DNA of 64,000 nt from Perca fluviatilis. Taxonomy: Eukaryota > Chordata > Actinopteri > Perciformes > Percidae. A model generated the notes under the pieces. The model was not told where the DNA came from. It did no database searches and saw only the letters and a program-made list of their open reading frames with translations. The position numbers were made by a program, and so were the translations under genes. Numbering within the stretch: the first letter of the stretch is position 1; each line of letters begins with the position of its first letter. Shown here one piece after another: positions 22,970 to 32,956 of this stretch. Where the stretch lies: positions 5,101,781 to 5,165,780 of the forward strand of contig NC_053118.1 in NCBI RefSeq assembly GCF_010015445.1. Reading direction: 5' to 3'.

Positions 22970-24235
22970 TGTCATGGTGCTGTCTGTTTTCCCTTTTCTT
23001 TTTCCTTGTTGTTAGTCTTGTCTGTTCTGTGCGGCAGGTGGGTGTGCGCGGCTCTCTCCCTCCTCGTCAGGACACCTGTGGCTTCCTGCTCACCTGAATC
23101 CCATCCAGCAATCACCACTCCTGTTTTAAACCCTGGCCTTCCAACCAGTCTCTGCCAGATCGTCTGTTCACCCAAGTGGTAACACTAGCTACGGCAGCCT
23201 TAAGCCTGGTTCAGACGGCAGGATAATTAGGCCGATTTTAGCCCCGATTCACCCCTCCCGACAATCTTAAGGATGCTCCGATTATCGTAAAATAATCTGA
23301 TCAGATATTCCTGCCGTGTGGTGTGTTAAGAATGCTCTCGTCTGCTCGGAAGGACGTCGGGACTGCTCCGATCTCAAATCGGGGATATCCAACATGTTGG
23401 ATTTATTTGGCCCGATTTCTCGTGGTGTGGTGTCCCCCGGGGAATAACGAACACGAGCCCGTAGCGCGTAAAATAAATAAAGTCGATGGGCATAACTACA
23501 TCCACAACTGCAGTCCACAGAGTACACGGAAACGAATATATGAACATTTATTAATCTGTGTAATACCTAACGACATTTCTATGAGAAAAAACAAATCACC
23601 TCCATATCATGATGTAGCAAGTATAGTCCATGCTCGCGTTGTCTTCTTTGACCATTGCCTTTTCTTTTGATAACGTTTTTTTCGGTTAAAAACACACTAC
23701 AAACTATCGCCACTTCATCCTCTTCGTCCGCAATGATTGTTTAATCTGAAGTCACGTTTGATCTTGAGGGATTTTGCGAGATTTCCCGTCTGACCTGGGA
23801 ATGCTGGGGAGTCAAATCGGTTCGTGTGTGATATGTTGATTTTGCCGTGTGCTGCGCACCACACGCTGTACAACCAAAACTGTTAGACCCGTGATTTTTT
23901 TATCACCGTGTGTGGGGTCTTTCAGGATTGGAAAATCGGCCGGCAATTTTAAAATCGTCCCGTGTGAACCAGGCTTTAGTTTTTTGAAAGACTGGTTTTT
24001 ATTGTACTCCTGTTGCAAGCCTTGTTTTTGACTTTTTGTGTTTTCTTTTGTGTTCTTTTCTGAGCCAACTTGTTTTTTTTGGTTGAACCTGCCTCTCACC
24101 TGTTTGCCCGCTCTCAGCCCCAGAGTATTTCAAGAACCTGCATTACTCATTGTGTTCAATAAACCTCAATACCTGTTCCGACCTTTTTTCTCTTTGTCTG
24201 CGCTTGAATCCGGACAGCCCAGCCTAACACATTAT
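22970..24235 (+). repeat. LTR- or transcript-like sequence with AATAAA, split by a MITE
   Basis: After removing the MITE at 23203-23975 this is one continuous sequence of about 490 bp. It has CT-rich stretches, 'ttcaataaacctcaatacc' near 24155 and a C-rich end 'ccggacagcccagcctaaca', a pattern common in fish solo LTRs. No duplication could be fixed, so the call is tentative. Confidence 0.35.
23203..23975. mobile_element. PIF/Harbinger-type MITE
   Basis: Termini AGCCTGGTTCAGACGG and GTGTGAACCAGGCT, flanked by TTA (23200-23202 and 23976-23978), the three-base target typical of PIF/Harbinger. The interior is CpG-rich with only chance frames (including a 115-codon one). Confidence 0.85.
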
Positions 24236-24285
24236 TTGAACGTTGTATTGTTAATAAAATTTTTGGGCAACGAATGTTCCTGAAC

Positions 24286-24620
24286 TTTATACTAACCTTA
24301 ATATAACGTTCCAGCAACAGTATGCTAACCTTAGGATAATGTTCTAGCAACATTTTGCTAACCTTAAGATAATGTACCAGGAATGTTATGCTAACCTTAG
24401 GATAACATTCCGGCAACGTTATGCTAACCTTAAGATGACGTTCCAGAAACATTATACTAACGTTCCAGCAATGTTATGCTAACGTTCCAGCAACGTTTTT
24501 CTAACCTTAAGATACCGTTCCAGCAACGTTAAGCAAACTGGACATTTCAACGTTTTTAGGACATTTCAAATCAACGTTCCTACAACGTTCTTAGAACATA
24601 TTTTTGTTAGCTGGGAGGTG
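24286..24620 (-). repeat. AACGTT minisatellite array (right arm, inverted)
   Basis: Units 'gctaaccttaagataacgttccagcaacg', the complement of the left-arm units. The last about 80 bases are the subterminal AACGTT-rich zone ending in 'ttttgttagctggga'. Confidence 0.85.
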
Positions 24621-24625
24621 TGCAA

Positions 24626-25632
24626 ACCTTTTCCCTACATCCGGACAATACAATCCTTTGTAAAATTGTTCAAAACAACTAGTAATTTCTACTTATTTTA
24701 CCTCATAATCACGTAAAAATTCATGTAAATGAGGTCTATTGACCATAAATTCTGATGGGAAGACTTTACAAATCAAATTTGCGACAAGTCAAAGCTAACC
24801 CAAGCATGCGCTGCAATGGCTCAAAATAGTTATTATCGTACATACTATCGTAAATTCTAGAATAGATTTTTTTTTTTTTTTATGTCCAAATCACTAACTC
24901 CCTTTACTATAGGATGTGTGACTTTCCCCTTATTCGCCTCACCCGGGGAGGAAAGGGCTGAAATACTGCTAACAGTATTAGCTGACACAACATGGCTAAC
25001 AGTGCTAACATCTGAACCAACCTGAAGAAAAACTCTCAAGGCCATACAACATTTACACCCTTTATTGATAAAATAAGTGGGTCGTTCGTGGTGCTGCTGC
25101 CTTCTCCCAAAAGTAGCCAGCCCAAAGCCCGAGGTGGAAGTGGGTGAGCAGGTCCACGATGGCAAGTGGCAGCCATCCCTGAAGCTCTCCGCGGGCCAGC
25201 GGCGTTGCCGAACGCACTGGCTGCTGCTGCTGTGGGCGGAGATGAGAGCCCAGCTGCTCTGAGGTTTTATGGTTGGCTTCAAGCCTGGCTATCATTTCCT
25301 GAATATTTGTCCCGAAAAGCTACTCCAAGAGCACAGGTGTCTGTGTCCCACCTGAGCTGCACACAGACGGGCTGATGACAGAGGTTGACATGTGATCTCA
25401 GTTGGCATCAGCTCAGTCCTTTGTGGGTGTGGGAGTTTTTGTTTATTTTTATTTGGACTTGACTTTCTCTGTCTGTTGGTCCCCCATTGTGAGTCAGCAG
25501 TAATGAAATGTAGGCGCCCGATTAACATACCGTTTCTTTGCATCTTTCCTTGTCGGAAGTACCCAATTTCCGAGTACAATGGAACGCAACATAACTGGCA
25601 GTGACAAGCTCGACCTGGGGCAGAAGTACGGT
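24626..25632. other. Unclassified, possible antisense retroelement piece
   Basis: 24860-25380 on the minus strand contains an open frame reading MIARLEANHKTSEQLGSHLR onward, preceded by Q/P-rich sequence. It could be a retroelement gag/ORF1 remnant, but no diagnostic motif is visible. No host gene supported. Confidence 0.3.
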
Positions 25633-25646
25633 TGCCGAGACGGTTC

Positions 25647-25998
25647 AACACAAACGCAAAAGCCACAACACAAACGCAAAAGCCACAACACAAACGCAAA
25701 AGCCACAACACAAACGCAAAAGCCACAACACAAACGCAAAAGCCACAACACAAACGCAAAAGCCACAACACAAACGCAAAAGCCACAACACAAACGCAAA
25801 AGCTACAACACAAATGCAAAAGCCACAACTCAAACGCAAAAGCCACAACACAAACGCAAAAGCTAGAACACAAACGCAAAAGCCACAACACAAATGCAAA
25901 AGCTACAACACAAATGCAAAAGCCACAACACAAATGCAAAAGCCACAACACAAACGCAAAAGCCACGATACAAACGCAAAAGCTACAACACAAATACA
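25647..25998 (+). repeat. 18-bp minisatellite, left arm
   Basis: Roughly 19 to 20 units of CAACACAAACGCAAAAGC with rare single-base variants. Because 18 is a multiple of three, every frame stays open and yields artificial repeat peptides on both strands. Confidence 0.97.
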
Positions 25999-26551
25999 TA
26001 AGGGACAACAAAAGTGAGTGACAATAGAAGTCAGCGTATGAGCAGGAGGAAAGTTCTTGCATGTTTGAGAAGTAATTGAAAAATGGTTCCTTGCTAATTA
26101 GGATTACTGTTGCTATGTGAGTGTCACAAATAAGCAATATTGTTCAATATCTTTGTATTTTCATATGTATGTATGTATGTATGTATGTACTCTCCATATA
26201 GGCTACAAAGGAAAGTGTGTGTGTGCCTATTTGTAGGGGTAAGACTAAGAACATGCAACAAAACCATAGACTGTACAAATGGTAATATACAGTCTATGAA
26301 CAAACCCTTTTACATGGCTTTAAATACAGTGTAAACACAGGAGTCCACAGTCTGAATTCTATTTATTATTTTATTTTCCAGTAGTAAGCACGAAGCAAGG
26401 TAATTTTTAAAATTCTGGGTTTATTTCATTCAGACCAACCCATGTATGTGTGTATGTATGACATATAACGCCCCTAACACTATAATAGGGAGCATATTGA
26501 AGGTAAAACAATTAGCATTCACTTTAAACATCTGTTTACAGTAAACATAAC

Positions 26552-26552
<1 letters not shown>

Positions 26553-26644
<92 letters not shown>
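26553..26644. repeat. (CA)46 microsatellite
   Basis: Pure CA run of about 92 bases in the loop of the fold-back-like element. Likely highly length-polymorphic. Confidence 0.97.
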
Positions 26645-26646
<2 letters not shown>

Positions 26647-27045
26647 TCCAAACCAACCGTATCGAGGGAATTTGCCACTGGGATCTGATCGCTAACCAGA
26701 TAGATACGGTTAACAAGTTACAAGCGCGTAACTGTGGGATATAATATTTGTTTGATTTAAACAGCTTCACTAAACGTTACAAACTATAGACTTTAAACGT
26801 AGGACTCGCGGGTAGGACTTGCCATTTAGATAACGTTATAGCTGTACCTTCGTAGCCTAAATGGAGTACATATGAAAATAAAAAAAGATATTGAACAATG
26901 CTGCTTATTTGTGACAATCACATTGCAACAGTAATCATAATGAGCAAGGAACCATGTTTCATTTACTTCTCAAACAAACAAGAACTTTCCTCCACCGGCT
27001 CCGTTTGTCAACCACATCCGCTTCCAGCTTATGTATTTATGTTGT

Positions 27046-27245
27046 GACTTTTGCGTTTGTGTTGTGGCTTTTGCATTTGTGTTGTGGCTTTTGCGTTTGT
27101 GTTGTGGCTTTTGCATTTGTGTTGTAGCTTTTGCGTTTGTGTTGTGGCTTTTGCGTTTGTGTTTTAGCTTTTGTGTTTGTGTTGTGGCTTTTGCATTTGT
27201 GTTGTGGCTTTTGCGTTTGTGTTGTGGCTTTTGCATTTGTGTTGA
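27046..27245 (-). repeat. 18-bp minisatellite, right arm (inverted)
   Basis: About 11 units complementary to the left-arm 18-mer, fewer than the left arm, so the arms differ in length. Confidence 0.95.
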
Positions 27246-27257
27246 ACCGTCTCGGCA

Positions 27258-27810
27258 TGAAAAACTTCTCCCTTATACAGAAGCCGGAAAATATAGAATG
27301 GCTTGGGTGCAAGCTAGTCTATATCCACGATGTTCCACTACAGGGTTTGCTTTGGTGCTGCCGAAAATTCCGCCGGATGTCTGTTACCTTCTGCTTTCTT
27401 TGTTTTGGAATTTTAAACTCCGGTCGATTTATGAGGACTATGTTTAACTGGTCTTCAGATCTCTGCAGGGTAAATGAGACAGGTAGTTAGACTATCTGTC
27501 GAATCTGAGTTTTCTGTTGCATGACTAAAACAACTTTTGAACGTACATATGTTCCACCAAAGCAAGTTCCTTCCCAAGGCTATTTATCACTGGGTCCAGC
27601 GCTTAGTGCTGCCCATGACGATTGTGATTGGTTTAAAGACATGCCAATGAACCAGAGCACGTTTTTCTCCCATCCCAGAATGCTGTGTGAACTAGCCAGA
27701 CCAGACTGTGGAGGAAGGTCTGGCAAAGCTAGACTAGGTCCGAGCTAAAAAATTACTTGCTGATCAACTGGTCCTCGGTGTTGTCTTCAGGGGTGGCATG
27801 GGGGGCCTTA
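27258..27810. repeat. Unclassified interspersed repeat
   Basis: 'tgcaagctagtctatatcca' near 27310 is loosely complementary to 'tggcaaagctagactaggtc' near 27722, suggesting a MITE of about 420-450 bp. No target duplication assigned and no coding region. Confidence 0.35.
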
Positions 27811-28075
27811 AAGATGAATAGTGATAAAGCAGTTAGAATTAGAAAGTAAAGTCAAACATGCTGAAACGGAGATTAAACAAAGAATGTTGCAGGATGGCCT
27901 GAGAAACCTGACTCAATTAAAATACCAATATAATAATATTCTATCTCAGAAGGTTGAATTCAATTTATTCAGGGCAAGACAAAATAGTTTTGAATCGGGA
28001 GACAAGCAGGAAAATTACTCGCTAAATACATAGAACAGAAGGGAATTGGCTTCCACTATTTCTGATCCCAGCTTT
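27811..28075 (+). pseudogene. L1-like ORF2 internal fragment
   Basis: Reads KQLELESKVKHAETEIKQRM and onward through LKYQYNNILSQKVEFNLFRA and RQNSFESGDK, the coiled-coil-like linker between endonuclease and RT in L1/Tx1-type ORF2. A frameshift follows at 'DKQENYSL' where 'DKAGKLLA'-type sequence is usual. This is exactly the part missing from the larger L1-like copy at 29571-41228. Confidence 0.65.
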
Positions 28076-28121
28076 AGGCATACATAGGCAGGAAAATTAA
28101 ATATTAACATTAAATATATGA

Positions 28122-28219
28122 TAGGTTAAAGGAAATACTCATAGCCTGTTATAACAGGCTATGAGTATTTCCTTTAACCTAACCTAATACATTTTAGTGT
28201 ATACACTAAAATGTATTAG
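28122..28219. repeat. Two adjacent perfect palindromes
   Basis: 28122-28181 is a perfect 60-bp palindrome (30-base arms, centre between 28151 and 28152). Two bases later 28184-28219 is a perfect 36-bp palindrome (18-base arms, centre 28201/28202). Neither contains a spacer. Confidence 0.97.
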
Positions 28220-29570
28220 TAAGGTCATAGTATGTGATGATCTTAAAATATCTAAGGTTAAAAAGATCATGCATTCAGTATAGGGATTGATAAAATTGAT
28301 AAAATTCATATAATTGTGTTAAAAAGTTAAAATCTGTCACACATACAAAGGGTAAATATTGTAAGAGGAATATGTAAATGTTATATTGATTACTTTATTT
28401 TGTGGTGGCTACTTTAAGGGTAAAAGTGTTAATCTGTTCTCTACTAAGTACTCTTAATCTATGAGCCTGAGATCGATTGCTTTGGTCTCCACCCAAGTTC
28501 CCGGGGAAATCGCGGTCTTTTCCCAAGGGGGTAAGCCAGCCTCTACAGAGCATACCTCCTATGGCGCCATTTTGATGCTATTAGCATTCCATTGACTGCC
28601 ATTAATTTTCATGTCACTTTGACAGTGAATAACTTTACATCTGAAGCGTTTAAAGACTCTTATTTTTCCATTGTATATTTCTACACCACTGACCCACTGA
28701 TGAAAACGCTTCTACAATTAAATACAACAATGTATAAAACGCTCCATTACCTTGTATCTCACGTTTTGGCTCCGTATCAGCCGTTTTTGTAAAAATAGGC
28801 TAACAATTGTGTCATAACCACGCGACTTTCTGTTGCATAGTAGACAAATTACTGTACAGTACAGGAGAAGGTAGGTTTTCAGGTTTCAACTTACATTAGC
28901 TGTTTAAGTTTAATTACTAATGTTTACTATCATTTTATTTAGCAATAATTAGCCTGTGCCTATGTTATCTCCTTACATTCGACAAACTATTTAAATGGAC
29001 AATTCTTCCGAAGCTCTGAAATAACCCCTTGGCTTTTCTGAATAAATGCACAACTATGCTATATTTTCTTACACCTCTGTAAGCCCATCGTCTACATTTT
29101 GCTGAGTCCACACTCTTTATTTTGCTCTCCACTTTATTGTTCTCTATTGATCTTTTTTTCTCTCTCTCTCTCTCTCTCTCTCCCTCTGTCTCTCCCTCCT
29201 ATCAATCTCTGATAAGACATGTGCCTTTCTTTGCATATTGTTTGTTTGTTTGTATATGTCTTATATTTTTGTCTATCCTTGTCTATATGTGTAAAAGTCC
29301 CCTTGTCTAGTGTCTGTCTGTTAGTTTTGTATTTATGTTTTACATCACTACTACCTCTCAGCTCAACCCCAAGCAAAAACACTGGAAAACATGTTATGCA
29401 AGATATGACAAACATCCACTCAAAAGTTACGATCAAAAACACACACGCAATATTCCCTCAACCCTCTCTCCCCTTCCTCACACTCTCTCTTTCTTTATCA
29501 CTTCACACGTCTCATAATCCATGTACTAGCCCAAAAATCTGATATACCTGACATACACACATGCAACCAC
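28220..29570. other. No gene; probable LINE 5' flank
   Basis: AT-rich with a CT-repeat at 29160-29181. No coding frame above chance. The last few hundred bases may be the 5' leader of the L1-like element, but ORF1 is not recognisable. Confidence 0.4.
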
Positions 29571-30179
29571 TTGATAACATGGAATATACGCAGCTTCCGT
29601 AACCCATCCAAAAGACTTAAAGTAATAAATCATCTAATAAAACTAAAGGCTGATATTTGCTTCCTACAAGAAACACATTTAACAGAAACAGATTTACAGC
29701 ATCTTAAATTCAGACAATTTGACAAAATATACTCTTCAACTTATAACAGCAAACAAAGAGGTGTCTCAATCTTAATAAATAAAGATATTCAGTTTTCACT
29801 TAACCAATCCATTACGGACCCAGACGGAAGATTCATCATCATTAATGCTACTTTTAACCATACAACATTTACACTGGCAAACATTTATGGCCCTAACAAT
29901 GATGATCCATCTTTCTTCCACAATCTTTTCTCCATATTATCAAATTCAAATAATCTCATCATAGCAGGAGACTTCAATACTGTCATCAATCCCACAATTG
30001 ACCCGCTCAAGCACCTCTGGCAACTTAAGAAACTGGCATTCCACTGACACAATAAAGCAATATATGGGGGACTATGGACACGACAGTTGGAGAATGAGAA
30101 ACCCGTCTTTAAGGGAATATTCATATTTCTCAACAGTTCACCAATGTTCATCTAGAATCGACCTATTTATCATCAGTAA
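29571..30179 (+). pseudogene. L1-like ORF2: AP endonuclease domain
   Basis: Motifs in order: ITWNIRSF, ICFLQETHL (catalytic Glu), QRGVSILI, NIYGPNNDD, LIIAGDFNTV, then after a frameshift near 30015 DYGHDSWRMRNP and SSRIDLFIIS. These are the ordered motifs of the LINE apurinic endonuclease that nicks target DNA. The domain is cut at 30186 by an insertion and its last motif SDHAPVS follows at about 31109. Confidence 0.88.
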
Positions 30180-30186
30180 CTCGCTA

Positions 30187-31062
30187 CAACCCAGTCTCAC
30201 GGCAGTTCGTTTTTTTACGTGTAACTGTTACGTCATTTTATCGGGGAAAGGACGCCGGGAGGCGGCCGAAAAAGTCGCGCACGGGCCGCCACTCGCGATC
30301 GGGGAAATGAGGCGCCACACGCCGGCTAAAACAACGTCACGGGCCGCCACTCGCGATCGGGTAAATGAGGCGCCACACGCCGGCCAAACCACGTCACGGG
30401 CCGCCACTCGCGATCGGGGAAATGAGGCGCCACACGCCGGCAAAAACAACGGCACGGCCGCTACTCGCGATCGGGGAAATGAGGCGCCACACGCCGGCCA
30501 AAACAATGGCACGGGCCGCTACTCACGATCGGGGAAATGAGGCACCACACGCCAGCCAAAACAACGGAACGCAGGACACGGGAAATGAAACGCCACAATA
30601 ACGAGACGGTTGGGGTTAGGAAAAAAAAAAGAACGGGGAAAGGAACCGTCACACGCGGGACACGGGAAATGAAACGCCACAATAACGAGACGGTTGGGGT
30701 TAGGAAAAAAAAGAACGGGGAAAGGAACCGTCACACGTGGGACACGCCGACAAAGGAACTGCAACGCGCGGGACAAAGGTACTGCCACACGCGGGGCGCG
30801 ATCCCCGGTCTCCGGCGTGAAAGTCCTGTGTTGTTTGACCCATCAACCACCCCGACCAACCTCCCTACGCGGATTTTCGGCTTTTTATATTACTCCCTAC
30901 AATTTCGTTCTGTGGCCACGAAATATGCTTCCCATTGAAATACATTGGTTTACATTTTCGAAGTTGTCCACCACGTAAAAAACGACAAAAACGTCTCCGT
31001 GAACACGTATCAATAGATTCAAATAACGTCACATTTACACGAACTTCCATGAGACCGGGCTG
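30187..31062. mobile_element. CAGTCTCA-family element with CpG-rich minisatellite
   Basis: Ends CAACCCAGTCTCACGG and, reverse-complemented, CAGCCCGGTCTCATGG, flanked by CTCGCTA on both sides (30180-30186 and 31063-31069). It has five units of about 62 bp ('gaggcgccacacgccggc', 30290-30560) and two of about 80 bp ('aacgagacggttggggttag', 30598-30740). The right 200 bp matches the element at 11452-12049. No coding capacity; it splits the LINE endonuclease. Confidence 0.82.
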
Positions 31063-31069
31063 CTCGCTA

Positions 31070-31449
31070 ATACCTAAGATATCAGATAACACAATCCACC
31101 CAATTGTAATCAGTGATCACGCCCCTGTCTCTATGTCTATAAACACTGAAACATATGCCAAAACTTCAACTACATGGCGCTTCAATACCTCACTGTTAGA
31201 AGACCCCAACTTTACAACTCTTATAAAGCAAGAGTGGGCATTCTTTCTGGAAATGAACGACTCTACAGACACCTCACCTATACTGCTGTGGAAAACTGGG
31301 AAGGCTGTAATCAGGGCAGAACAAACCAACATTCTAGACGAACCTCTTAGCCTCAATGAACTTACCAAAGCCCTCAATAAAATTCCTAGTAACAAATCTC
31401 CTGGACCAGATGGACTGCCAGCCGAATTCTACAAACACTTTTGGGACAT
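31070..31449 (+). pseudogene. L1-like ORF2: end of endonuclease to start of RT
   Basis: Reads SDNTIHPIVISDHAPVSMSI (catalytic SDH), then WRFNTSLLEDPNF, and directly LSLNELTKALNKIPSNKSPG with PGPDGLPAEFYKHFW, the first RT block. In L1-type proteins roughly 150 residues of linker separate these parts, so an internal deletion at about 31315-31330 is likely. Confidence 0.8.
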
Positions 31450-31458
31450 ATTATCACC

Positions 31459-32276
31459 TAGCCTGACGTGGTCATACTCAGATTCTAGTCAGAATATGAG
31501 TCTGAAACCGCTCCATTGGGCTGTGATTATGGGGCGTGTTCCAACCGAACCAGGAAAAAAAATGCCTCTGCATTCATTGGATAGACCTACATCCAATCAG
31601 AGCAACGGAACTCAACTCAGCTGTCAACAGAACTCAACACTGTGTATCGTCTCCATAGCAACCACTCTTTGCACAATGCATTCGTTCTAACTTCCGACTT
31701 TTAGACCTTTTTGAAGATGGATATATCATTTGTTGCGTGTAAATATAAATGTGGATAACGTTAGTGATAGTGACATGCTTGCTACAGTCGCATTTCTAGA
31801 GATGAATCGGCGAAAAACACGCGTTTATTTCTCAGATTCACGCGCTTTGTTCTACGCGCGCGCTGGGCGTCCCTCTCTTCAGTCTCTCTCTATGTCTCTC
31901 CACCATATAACGCTCTCTCTCTTCAGTCTCTCTCTATCTCTCTCCACCATATAACGCTCTCTCTCTTCAGTCTCTCTCCACCATATAACGCTACCATGCT
32001 TTCGGGCAGTTGTTGAGGCTCCTCTGCTGAGGATTTTAAAATGAATGCGCTGTCAATATCTTCTGTAACAGACGCGATGGTGGAATCTACATCTCAACCC
32101 AAGCGTTCTTTGGTGATGTGGTTGATTCTGTTACTGTTGATCATCTGTCCGACAATCTGATTGGTCCGAACAGATCCTGTTCGGGCAATCATTTTTTCTC
32201 AACGGAGCGACTCCAGACCGAACTTCCCGACCTCAAATTTTGTGGGCGGGGCTAAGTTCGGCTGGCATCCAGGCTA
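31459..32276. mobile_element. Nonautonomous element with 9-bp target duplication
   Basis: 818 bp, ends TAGCCTGACG and CATCCAGGCTA, flanked by a perfect ATTATCACC (31450-31458 and 32277-32285). Contains three copies of 'ctctctcttcagtctctctc' around 31870-31980. A 9-bp duplication suggests Mutator-like; if the outer base belongs to the element, an 8-bp hAT duplication is possible. It splits the LINE between the first and second RT blocks. Confidence 0.85.
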
Positions 32277-32285
32277 ATTATCACC

Positions 32286-32956
32286 ATTATTCAACAGAGT
32301 AATTATTGAAATAAAAACGTCCTCCACCATACCCACACACATGAATACAGCAGCCATGACATTACTGTTAAAACCCAACAAAGACCCATCTCACCCCTCT
32401 AGCTACCGACCTCTCTCGCTATTGAATACTGACTTGAAAATTATCACCAAAGCACTAGCAACCAGAATAGAAACAGTCACTTCCACACTCATTCATCCAG
32501 ATCAGACAGGCTTCATAAAAGATAGACACGCTACAGATAATGTACGCAGACTTTTCAACCTATTCAATATATCACAAGAAACACAACAGAAAATGATTAT
32601 CATCTCACTTGATGCAGAAAAAGCTTTCGATAAAGTAAACCTGTCATTTTTATTCAATACACTTCACAGGTTTGGGTTTGGAGAGTCGTTCATCCACTGG
32701 ATTAAAACCCTGTACAGATCACCCAGGGCCACCATTACCACTAACGCAATCACGTCACAGAGCTTCACACTGCATCAGGGCACCAGACAAGGATGCCCTC
32801 TCTTACCTTCCCTCTTTGACATTTTCATTGAACCACTTGCAGCAGCAATACGACAAAACAGCATAATCAAAGGAATTCAGGTAACCAACGTACAACACAA
32901 AATGAGTTTATATGCAGATGATCTTTTACTTTATTTACAGAACCCACAGGTATCAC
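32286..32956 (+). pseudogene. L1-like ORF2: reverse transcriptase core
   Basis: Contains LLLKPNKDPSHPSSYRPLSL, HPDQTGFIKDRHATDNVRRL, IISLDAEKAFDKVN (first catalytic Asp), HQGTRQGCPLLPSLFDIFIE and MSLYADDLLLYLQ (catalytic YADD). The frame is open through to the TTAA insertion at 32957. Confidence 0.9.

Larger units (their letters stand above)
20921..24625. mobile_element. Fold-back-like element with AACGTT minisatellite arms
   Basis: Left arm 20921-21519 and 22276-22440: tandem units of about 20 bp, 'aacgttgctggaacgttagc', with 'catcttaaggttag' spacers. Right arm about 24286-24560: the same units in opposite orientation. The right terminus reads inward as CCCAGCTAACAAAAATATG (complement of about 24602-24620), then an AACGTT-rich zone. 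The left terminus is not visible and seems truncated against the mariner transposase. Several other elements are nested inside. Confidence 0.6.
25633..27257. mobile_element. Fold-back-like element with 18-bp minisatellite arms
   Basis: Termini TGCCGAGACGGTTCAAC and GTTGAACCGTCTCGGCA. Each arm then consists of a tandem 18-mer, 'caacacaaacgcaaaagc' on the left (25647-25998) and its complement on the right (about 27046-27245). Single-copy inverted sequence follows ('aagcaatattgttcaatatc' near 26134 against 'gatattgaacaatgctgctt' near 26888). The loop holds a long CA microsatellite and no transposase. This architecture matches Drosophila Foldback-type elements in design; homology to them is not implied. 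Confidence 0.8.

Noticed and set aside
23323..23670. 115-codon frame
   Set aside because: Lies inside a Harbinger MITE, has no domain-like features and is opposed by an equally long minus-strand frame.
25579..26021. Several long open frames and a CRISPR-like look of regularly spaced short repeats
   Set aside because: The array is an uninterrupted 18-bp minisatellite without spacers. All frames are open because 18 is divisible by three. The host is a vertebrate.
25292..26137. 281-codon minus-strand frame rich in Cys/Phe/Val
   Set aside because: It is a translation of the same 18-bp minisatellite plus flanks. Its mirror in the right arm gives the same peptide.
26430..26770. Val-Cys repeat frames
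   Set aside because: Translation of the (CA)46 microsatellite.
30228..30938. Overlapping 70-180 codon frames in both strands
   Set aside because: Generated by the CpG-rich tandem units of the inserted element. They do not continue the LINE protein.
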